Source: Pseudomonadota bacterium (GTDB taxonomy: Bacteria; Pseudomonadota; Gammaproteobacteria; Steroidobacterales; Steroidobacteraceae). From it: a stretch of DNA of 7,453 nucleotides. Each line of letters begins with the position of its first letter. Position 1 is the stretch's first letter. Where the stretch lies: the NCBI GenBank assembly GCA_003242275.1, contig QGUX01000178.1:1-7453 (forward strand), written 5' to 3'. The position numbers and the translations under genes are program-made. Shown piece after piece: positions 1-7,453 of the stretch. The notes beneath the pieces are model-generated. The model made no database searches and was not told where the DNA came from. It saw only the letters and a program-made list of their open reading frames with translations.

Positions 1-304
1 AGATTCCCATCGCCACCAGCCCCAGCGTGCCGGTCTCGGACATGGACACGGCCCACGGGAAGAGGAAGGCGATCTCGAGGTCGAACACGATGAACAGGAT
101 GGCCACGAGGTAGTAGCGCACGTCGAAACGCGCGCGCGCGTCCTCGAAGGCCTCGAAGCCGCACTCGTAGGCGGAAAGCTTTTCAGGGTCGCCGCGATGC
201 CGGACGCCCAGCCTGCCGAGGATGTTGCCGAGGGCGAGCAGCACTACCGCGATGACGGTGGCAACCCCGAAGAAGATCAGTACTGGAAGATAGTTGGCGA
301 GCAT
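1..304 (-). CDS. nuoA: NADH-quinone oxidoreductase subunit A, 3' part cut by window edge
   Basis: This encodes NuoA (ND3 family), a small membrane subunit of proton-pumping respiratory complex I that lies at the junction between the membrane arm and the quinone site. The first 101 codons are visible. A first membrane helix covers about residues 5-29. A polar loop holds the family hallmark YECGF at 46-50, followed by the acidic/aromatic stretch after it. A second helix around 62-83 contains FDLE at 74-77, an acidic position conserved in the family, and a third helix begins near residue 93 at the window edge. The ATG at 304 places the first helix exactly at the N-terminus as in homologues. The Shine-Dalgarno is weak (only TGTGGA nearby). 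In relatives nuoA is the first gene of the nuoA-N operon, so the rest of the operon should lie to the left. Family identity is clear; the only limit is truncation. Confidence 0.95.
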   Translation of the reverse strand, partial: MLANYLPVLIFFGVATVIAVVLLALGNILGRLGVRHRGDPEKLSAYECGFEAFEDARARFDVRYYLVAILFIVFDLEIAFLFPWAVSMSETGTLGLVAMGI

Positions 305-376
305 CGCGCGTCCACAACAAAACGGGGCTGTTGCGCTCCTTCGGGAGGAAGGCACGCCGCCCCGCGACCGCCCTGC

Positions 377-385
377 ATTGTAACA
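377..385 (-). promoter_or_regulatory. Putative extended -10 promoter for nuoA
   Basis: Read on the minus strand, the sequence is TGTTACAAT, which matches the sigma-70 extended -10 pattern TGnTATAAT with one mismatch. It lies 17 bases past the CCA end of the tRNA. It predicts a start near 370 and a nuoA leader of roughly 65 bases. A TTGAGA at about 391-396 resembles a -35 but is only 8 bases away, so it cannot pair with this -10; extended -10 promoters can work without a good -35. It would let the nuo operon be transcribed independently of the secG-tRNA transcript. This is motif matching only. Confidence 0.45.
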
Positions 386-401
386 AACCGTCTCAATCGA
401 A

Positions 402-486
402 TGGTGCCGACGAGGAGATTCGAACTCCTACACCTTGCGGCGCTAGCCCCTCAAGCTAGTGTGTCTACCAATTCCACCACGTCGGC
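402..486 (-). tRNA. leuU: tRNA-Leu (anticodon GAG)
   Basis: This is an 85-base class II tRNA including an encoded CCA (402-404). The acceptor stem is GCCGACG paired with CGTCGGC, discriminator A. The D-arm has the usual GG in AATTGGTAGA. The anticodon stem is CTAGC/GCTAG around loop TTGAGGG, giving anticodon GAG at 450-452, which reads CUC and CUU. The long variable arm CGCC-GCAA-GGTG is typical of tRNA-Leu, and the T-arm is AGGAG-TTCGAAT-CTCCT. The gene begins 15 bases after the secG stop, with no room for its own promoter, so it is probably cut out of the secG transcript by tRNA-processing nucleases. E. coli also has leuU directly after secG, which supports the identity. Confidence 0.97.
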
Positions 487-501
487 AATCGCAAACCTCG
501 C

Positions 502-873
502 CTACTGGGCCGGCGGCGCCTCCGGCGCCGGCACCGGGACCTCGTTGCCCGCCGGCGGCGCCTGCGGCACCACGGGCACCTGCTCCTGCTCCAGCCCCTC
601 GGTGGCGAGGCGCTCCAGCAGGCTCTCCTCGGGACCGGCGGCGCGCGTGCCCATGTAGGCCAGCGTCAGGCTGGTCACCATGAAGATGGTGGCCAGCACG
701 GCGGTGGCGCGCGACAGCGCCGTGGTGGCGCCGCGCGCACCGAACACGGTGCCGGAGGCGCCGGCGCCGAAGCCGGCGCCCGCGTCGGCGCCCTTGCCGC
801 GCTGGACCAGCACCAGCGCCACGATGCAGATGGCGCTGACGATGTGAACGATCATCAGGAGCGTGTGCAGCAT
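502..873 (-). CDS. secG: SecG, protein-export translocase subunit
   Basis: SecG is the small accessory membrane subunit of the SecYEG translocon and stimulates SecA-driven preprotein export across the inner membrane. The protein is 123 residues. Helix 1 spans about 3-23 and runs into the family motif LVQRGKGAD (22-30). A glycine/alanine-rich loop with GTVFGARGATTALSR at 41-55 follows, then helix 2 at about 57-75. The C-terminal tail from about 96 is rich in Pro, Ala and Val. It is slightly longer than the 110-residue E. coli protein, and the tail accounts for the difference. The ATG lies 3 bases after the tpiA stop, with AAAGGTG as Shine-Dalgarno inside the end of tpiA, so translation is probably coupled. 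Both the motif and the position upstream of tRNA-Leu(GAG) fit. Confidence 0.96.
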   Translation of the reverse strand: MLHTLLMIVHIVSAICIVALVLVQRGKGADAGAGFGAGASGTVFGARGATTALSRATAVLATIFMVTSLTLAYMGTRAAGPEESLLERLATEGLEQEQVPVVPQAPPAGNEVPVPAPEAPPAQ

Positions 874-876
874 TCT

Positions 877-1653
877 TTACACCTTTGCGGCGGCCTCGAG
901 GATCGCCAGGAACTCTTCGGCCTTCAGCGAGGCGCCGCCGACCAGCCCCCCATCGACATCCGGCATGCCGAAAAGGTCCGCGGCGTTGGAGGCCTTCACG
1001 GAACCGCCGTACAGGATGGGCAGCGCGGCCGCGATGTTAGCATCGTGCGATGCAACGCGGGCGCGGATGAAGGCGTGGACGTCCTGCGCCTGCTCCGGGG
1101 TCGCGTTGCGGCCGGTGCCGATGGCCCAGACCGGCTCGTAGGCGATGACCGCCCGGGACAGTGACTGCACGCCGCACAGCGCCAGGACCGCGTCCACCTG
1201 CCGCGCCACCACCTGGTGCGTGGCGCCGGCGTCGCGCTCGGCCAGGGTCTCGCCCACGCACAGCACGGGCGTCAGCCCCGCCCCGTGCGCGGCGAAGAAC
1301 TTGCGCGCCACCAGCGCGTCGTCCTCGCCGTTCATGGCGCGCCGCTCGGAATGGCCCACCAGCACGTGCGTGGCGCCCACGTCCTGGATCATCGCCGCCG
1401 ACACCTCGCCGGTGAACGCCCCCTGGGACTCGGCACTGACGTCCTGCGCACCCACGCCGATGCCCGAGCCCGAAAGCTGGCGCACGGCATCGGGGATGTA
1501 CACATAGGGCGGGAACACCAGGCAGGTGACCGACCGATCGCCGTAGCCGGACAGCAGGGCATCGAGCAGGGCCGCGTTCGAGGCGCGCGAGCCGTGCATC
1601 TTCCAGTTGCCGGCCACGATCAGGGGCCGGGTCTTTTTCGCGAGGGTCTGCAT
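877..1653 (-). CDS. tpiA: Triose-phosphate isomerase
   Basis: TpiA interconverts dihydroxyacetone phosphate and glyceraldehyde 3-phosphate in cytoplasmic glycolysis and gluconeogenesis. The 258-residue product has the normal TIM-barrel length and all key sites. GNWKMHG at 15-21 includes substrate-binding Asn16 and Lys18. HSERR at 101-105 carries the electrophilic His101. YEPVWAIGTG at 172-181 carries the catalytic base Glu173 and the flexible lid. YGGSVK at 215-220 and VGGASL at 238-243 form the phosphate-binding region. The ATG at 1653 is the start that fits: the frame stays open far upstream through glmM, but that part translates to arginine-rich non-homologous sequence. The Shine-Dalgarno is weak (CAAGAAAACC before the ATG). 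It lies 77 bases after glmM and 3 bases before secG, as in Pseudomonas and Xanthomonas; E. coli lacks tpiA at this place. Confidence 0.97.
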   Translation of the reverse strand: MQTLAKKTRPLIVAGNWKMHGSRASNAALLDALLSGYGDRSVTCLVFPPYVYIPDAVRQLSGSGIGVGAQDVSAESQGAFTGEVSAAMIQDVGATHVLVGHSERRAMNGEDDALVARKFFAAHGAGLTPVLCVGETLAERDAGATHQVVARQVDAVLALCGVQSLSRAVIAYEPVWAIGTGRNATPEQAQDVHAFIRARVASHDANIAAALPILYGGSVKASNAADLFGMPDVDGGLVGGASLKAEEFLAILEAAAKV

Positions 1654-1690
1654 GGTTTTCTTGCCCGCGGCAGCGGCAAACGGGCGCGCG

Positions 1691-1719
1691 ATGATAGCGG
1701 CGCCGGCGGGCGGCCGCAA
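1691..1719 (-). promoter_or_regulatory. Possible internal promoter ahead of tpiA
   Basis: The 77-base glmM-tpiA gap is the largest between protein genes in this cluster. On the minus strand it holds TTGCGG (1714-1719) and TATCAT (1691-1696), separated by 17 bases. The -10 matches 5 of 6 consensus positions and the -35 only 3 of 6. It would start a transcript about 30 bases before tpiA and could supply tpiA-secG-tRNA independently. The assignment is weak. Confidence 0.3.
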
Positions 1720-1730
1720 ACCGGCCGGCC

Positions 1731-3058
<1,328 letters not shown>

Positions 3059-3062
<4 letters not shown>

Positions 3063-3907
3063 GTCCGGTTCTTGTCCTGTTGTTGTTGTCTTGCCGCGAA
3101 GGCCACCGCCACGGCATCGCGCGTGGCGGCCACGTCGTGCGCGCGCACGATCAACGCGCCGTGGAGGGTGGCAATGGTAGCGAGCGCGAGGCTTCCCGCC
3201 AGCCTCTCATCGACCGGCCGCCCCGTGATCGCGCCCAGCATCGACTTGCGCGACAGGCCCACCAGCACCGGCGGCCCGTCGGCGACGATGCGCGGCAGGC
3301 CGGCCAGCAGCTGGAGGTTGTGCGCCAGGTTCTTGCCGAAACCGAAGCCCGGATCCACGCAGATCCGCTCGGCGGGAATGCCGGCGGCCAGGCAGGCGGC
3401 GGTGCGTTCGCGCAGGAAGTCGCCGACCTCGCGCACCACGTCTTCGTAATGCGGGTTCTGCTGCATGGTCCGCGGCATGCCCTGCATGTGCATCAGGCAC
3501 ACGGCCGCGCCGCTCTCCGCCGCGGCTTCCAGCGCACCGGGTTCGGCCAGCGCGCGCACGTCGTTGATCAGCCCTGCGCCGGCGCGCACGGCCTCGCGCA
3601 TCACCTCGGGTTTCATGGTGTCCACGGAGAGGATGACGTCGAGGCGGCCGGCCAGGGCCTCGATCACGGGGATGACGCGATCGAGCTCCTGCTGCACGGG
3701 CACGGGTTCGGCGCCAGGACGGGTGGATTCACCTCCCACGTCGACGATGGCCGCCCCCTCCTCCACCAGCTTCGCGCCGTGCGCGATGGCCGCGTCGAAG
3801 TCGCGGAAGCGTCCGCCGTCGGAAAAGGAATCGGCGGTGACGTTGAGCACGCCCATCACCGCCGGGCGCGACAGGTCGAGCACGCGCCGGCCGCAGACCA
3901 GCTTCAA
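3059..3907 (-). CDS. folP: Dihydropteroate synthase (TTG start)
   Basis: FolP condenses 6-hydroxymethyl-7,8-dihydropterin diphosphate with p-aminobenzoate to make dihydropteroate; it is the sulfonamide target. Motifs in order: NVTADSFSDGG (22-32), DVGGESTRPGA (56-66), SVDT (94-97), INDV (114-117), MHMQGMPRTMQ (139-149), DPGFGFGKN (185-193), GLSRKSMLG (217-225) and VRAHD (254-258). I chose TTG at 3907 because it gives 282 residues, the E. coli FolP length, and puts sulfonamide-related positions at Phe28, Thr62 and Pro64 exactly as numbered in E. coli; all three have the wild-type residue. The frame extends to a GTG at 3982, but that adds 25 Arg/Pro-rich residues lying inside ftsH. The chosen start is 19 bases after the ftsH stop. 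Its Shine-Dalgarno (GGCGGG) is weak. Position 25, usually Pro, is Ala here. Confidence 0.94.
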
Positions 3908-3926
3908 GGCAGGACCCGCCGCGGTA

Positions 3927-5843
<1,917 letters not shown>

Positions 5844-6012
5844 GTTGGGACTCCTCAAGGGGTCACGCTACACCATCCCCCGGCGCCCCGCCAGCAAGCG
5901 GGACACGCACCGCCATTGTCGTCAGGATCCATGCGAGCGGGGAATCAGGCCGACACGCAATCGGGCGGGGGAGCGGAGCCTCCCGGCTGGATGAGGGCGG
6001 CAAGGCGCATAT
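5844..6012. other. Intergenic region upstream of ftsH, no gene found
   Basis: These 169 bases separate the membrane-protein gene from ftsH and should hold the ftsH promoter, but no convincing pair of boxes is visible. The best -10-like element on the minus strand is TAGCGT, inside GTGTAGCGTG just before the ribosome site, without a properly spaced -35. I saw no heat-shock sigma-32 type CTTGAA/CCCCAT pair in the correct orientation. Two short GC hairpins are present (5969-5984, GGGAG/CTCCC; 5887-5902, CCCGC/GCGGG), neither followed by a T tract. No remnant of rlmE was recognised in this gap. Confidence 0.6.
5851..5856 (-). promoter_or_regulatory. Strong Shine-Dalgarno that fixes the ftsH start
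   Basis: Minus-strand GAGGAG is followed by a 7-base spacer and then GTG at 5843. It is the best ribosome binding site in the window and decides for the GTG over the TTG at 5858, which overlaps the site, and the ATG at 5834, which would have a 16-base spacer. Confidence 0.8.
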
Positions 6013-7269
6013 TCAACCGGGCGGCGCAGACTGGATCCGGCTGGCCTCCAGCAGCTCCCCCTGCACGTTGAGTCCATTGAGGCCGTGGACCTCGTACAGG
6101 GCCTCGAAGGGCCCCTCCCCGTCGAGGCGGCGGCCCAGTTCCTGCAGGTGGGCCGCGTCCACTGCGGCCTCGGCGGCATGCATCAGCCCGACGTCGCGCA
6201 TGCCGGCTATCACCAGGTGGGCGTGCCCGCCGGGGCCCTTGAGGGCCGCCACGTAGGCATAGTCCCGGTAGCGCACCCCGGGTAGAGGCGGCATGCCAGC
6301 CTCGCTGATGCGCGCCTCGCCGGTCACGGAATCGATCAGCTCGTCATAGGAACCGCCCAGCGAGTAACGCGAAGCGGACAGCACCATGTCCTCGAGCATG
6401 CCCAGGCCGGAAAGGTAACCCAGGTAGATGACATGCGTGCCCTTGAGCGTGGCCGGGTCGAGTTCCGAGGCCAGCGTCAGGATCACCGGCTTGCCTGAGG
6501 CCATCACCACCGGCAGCACCTCGCGCAGGGCCTGGGCGCTGGAGGTGGGCAGGTAGCCGAGGTTCATGTCGACGTAGAGGTCGGCTGCCTCCGGGTCGGT
6601 CCCGATGCGCCGCTCGAGGTCGCGGCGGGAATTGATGTCGAACTCGCGCACCAGCCGGCGAATCCCGCCGTGCAGGTCGCGCTCGCCGAAGATGTAGTAG
6701 TCCCCGAGCACGAGTTGCAGCGGCAGCCCGTCGTCCAGCACGGGCGCCCACAGGGGCGAGGCGCGCAATGCGGCCAGGGGCCTGTCGGCCTGGCGCTGCT
6801 GCCCCCCCCAGAGCACCGCCACGATGGCCACGGCCACGGCGAGCAGCGCCACCGCCGCCACCACCTTCTCCCTGAAGGTGAAACGCGGGCGACCTCCATC
6901 CAGCGGCCCTGCCGCCTCGCCGGAGGTCGCCGCCGGGTTCAGCACCAGGCGGTATTCGCCGCGCGGAATGGTCAGTCGCGGCGACTCGCCGGCGTCGCGA
7001 TAGAACTCCTCCAGGCGGCGGCGCAGCTTGTGGGCCGTGACCCGCACGGTGGCATCCTGGGAGGACTCGGCGCCGGGATGGCGGTCGAAGCAGTCGATGG
7101 CCACCTCCACTTCCTTGGGCACCCGGCCGGCGGCATGGCAGGCGACCAGGAAGTCGAACAGCCGCGCCAGCTGCACGCTGCGGCCCAGCGCGCCACTGGC
7201 GCGGATCCTTTCGACTTCAAGCAGGAATTCGGTGAGCCCGGGCTCGGTGGCGTCTGCGGCGCGATTCAC
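6013..7269 (-). CDS. Uncharacterised winged-helix-like, single-pass membrane protein
   Basis: I do not recognise a named gene. With GTG at 7269 the product is 418 residues. Residues about 12-110 resemble the winged-helix-like N-terminal domain seen in many proteobacterial and acidobacterial membrane proteins that carry TPR or TolB-like domains: GRSVQLARLFDFLV (29-42), then VRVTAHKLRRRLEEFYRDAG (75-94), and an IPRGEYRLVL hairpin ending at 110. A basic stretch FREK (132-135) precedes one clear membrane helix at about 136-154. The remaining 260 residues are probably periplasmic. They alternate hydrophobic strands and helices (LQLVLGDYYIFGE, GTHVIYLGYLSGLG, HLVIAGMRDVG), with no catalytic motif I can name. 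Topology resembles ToxR/CadC regulators, so a membrane-bound transcription factor is plausible but unproven. No good Shine-Dalgarno is seen before GTG 7269 or the alternative TTG 7287. It occupies the place where relatives have rlmE. Confidence 0.85.
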   Translation of the reverse strand: MNRAADATEPGLTEFLLEVERIRASGALGRSVQLARLFDFLVACHAAGRVPKEVEVAIDCFDRHPGAESSQDATVRVTAHKLRRRLEEFYRDAGESPRLTIPRGEYRLVLNPAATSGEAAGPLDGGRPRFTFREKVVAAVALLAVAVAIVAVLWGGQQRQADRPLAALRASPLWAPVLDDGLPLQLVLGDYYIFGERDLHGGIRRLVREFDINSRRDLERRIGTDPEAADLYVDMNLGYLPTSSAQALREVLPVVMASGKPVILTLASELDPATLKGTHVIYLGYLSGLGMLEDMVLSASRYSLGGSYDELIDSVTGEARISEAGMPPLPGVRYRDYAYVAALKGPGGHAHLVIAGMRDVGLMHAAEAAVDAAHLQELGRRLDGEGPFEALYEVHGLNGLNVQGELLEASRIQSAPPG

Positions 7270-7297
7270 GGGCGCAAGTGTAGGCAATGCGGCGCGG

Positions 7298-7303
7298 TAG
7301 AAT
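7298..7303 (+). promoter_or_regulatory. Putative -10 box for yhbY
   Basis: TAGAAT matches the sigma-70 -10 consensus at 5 of 6 positions and stands out in GC-rich surroundings, 9 bases before the yhbY ATG. No recognisable -35 lies at the right distance. A start 7-10 bases downstream would give a leader of only 0-3 bases. The assignment is tentative. Confidence 0.35.
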
Positions 7304-7314
7304 AAGAATCTTAT
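7302..7314. promoter_or_regulatory. Perfect 6-1-6 palindrome, candidate operator
   Basis: ATAAGA-A-TCTTAT is a perfect inverted repeat around one central base. It overlaps the last two bases of the putative yhbY -10 and the first two bases of its ATG, inside the 43-base gap between two divergent genes. Such symmetry in AT-rich sequence within a GC-rich region is typical of a dimer-binding operator, but it could also be chance. Confidence 0.35.
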
Positions 7315-7453
7315 GCAGCTCTCCGAAAAGCAGCGCCGGCACCTCAAGGGCCTGGCGCACCCCCTCAACCCCATCCCCCTGAGGGCCACTCCCGCCCCCC
7401 CGGAGCCCATCGTGGCCCCCCCCGACGGGGCCCTCACCCGCCACGAGCTGATC
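7313..7453 (+). CDS. yhbY: YhbY-like CRS1-YhbY RNA-binding protein, 5' part, core block abnormal
   Basis: YhbY is a small KH-like RNA-binding protein associated with ribosome assembly (pre-50S). The 47 visible codons start with MQLSEKQRRHLKGLAHPLNP, which closely matches the E. coli start MNLSTKQKQHLKGLAHPLKP. They end with GALTRHELI, matching the conserved helix before the window edge. Between them, residues 22-37 read as proline-rich sequence with no GxxG loop, whereas the family has a GxxGLTE-type segment there. Length and frame are preserved exactly. The block contains C runs of 7 and 8 bases, so substitution-type sequence error near a contig end is a likely cause; a decayed gene is the alternative. 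No Shine-Dalgarno precedes the ATG. It is divergent from the neighbour, as in E. coli, where yhbY faces away from rlmE-ftsH. Confidence 0.8.
   Translation, partial: MQLSEKQRRHLKGLAHPLNPIPLRATPAPPEPIVAPPDGALTRHELI

Noticed and set aside
336..352. Small hairpin in the nuoA leader (CCTTC/GAAGG, or CTCC/GGAG with a 4-base loop) and an AAGGAG at 336-341
   Set aside because: The stems are short and mutually exclusive, and the AAGGAG lies 31 bases before the nuoA ATG with no start codon at useful spacing, so no function can be supported.
5844..5858. A TTG at 5858 as the ftsH start
   Set aside because: That codon overlaps the Shine-Dalgarno (TTGAGGAG) and adds five residues not found in homologues; the GTG at 5843 has ideal spacing and aligns with the E. 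coli N-terminus.
5887..5902. CCCGC/GCGGG hairpin in the ftsH upstream region as an attenuator or thermosensor
   Set aside because: A 5-bp stem is expected by chance at this GC content, and nothing pairs with the ribosome site at 5851-5856.
5969..5984. GGGAG/CTCCC hairpin downstream of the membrane-protein gene as a terminator
   Set aside because: The stem is only 5 bp and no T tract follows on the minus strand, so it does not meet the pattern of an intrinsic terminator.
7217..7444. Minus-strand extension of the membrane-protein frame upstream of 7269, and a second minus-strand frame at 7217-7444
   Set aside because: Both are antisense to the YhbY reading frame; the residues there (Gly/Arg-rich) match nothing, and the domain similarity begins only after about 7235.

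Overview
The window is a very GC-rich stretch of a proteobacterial chromosome, most likely gammaproteobacterial. On the minus strand it carries ftsH, folP, glmM, tpiA, secG, tRNA-Leu(GAG) and the start of nuoA, in that order of transcription. The ftsH-folP-glmM-(tpiA)-secG-tRNA-Leu order is a classic gammaproteobacterial arrangement. A following nuo operon recalls Xanthomonadales and some Chromatiales-like lineages. I cannot fix the genus.

Layout in plus coordinates: 1-304 is a partial nuoA (complex I subunit A). 305-401 is its leader with a good extended -10 promoter. 402-486 is tRNA-Leu with anticodon GAG. 502-873 is secG, 877-1653 tpiA, 1731-3062 glmM, 3059-3907 folP and 3927-5843 ftsH. 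5844-6012 is an untranslated gap ahead of ftsH. 6013-7269 (minus) is an unnamed gene for a single-pass membrane protein with a winged-helix-like N-terminal domain. 7270-7312 is a 43-base divergent intergenic region. 7313-7453 (plus) is the start of a yhbY-like gene (CRS1-YhbY RNA-binding family) running off the end.

The genes from ftsH to the tRNA are packed tightly: 19 bases between ftsH and folP, a 4-base ATGA overlap between folP and glmM, 77 bases to tpiA, 3 bases to secG and 15 bases to the tRNA. They are probably largely co-transcribed. They link membrane protein quality control (FtsH), folate synthesis (FolP), cell-wall precursor supply (GlmM), central carbon metabolism (TpiA), protein export (SecG) and translation (tRNA-Leu). 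I re-chose two starts from sequence evidence: ftsH at a GTG with a strong Shine-Dalgarno, and folP at a TTG that gives exactly the E. coli length and residue numbering.

The unusual part is the right end. In E. coli and many relatives the gene between yhbY and ftsH is rlmE, the 23S rRNA 2'-O-methyltransferase. Here that slot holds a ToxR/CadC-like membrane protein (cytoplasmic winged-helix-like domain, one membrane helix, about 260 residues outside) that I cannot assign to a named family. Its divergent promoter region contains a perfect 6-1-6 AT-rich palindrome overlapping the yhbY start. The yhbY reading frame has a proline-rich block where the conserved GxxG loop should be, either a contig-end sequence error or real decay.
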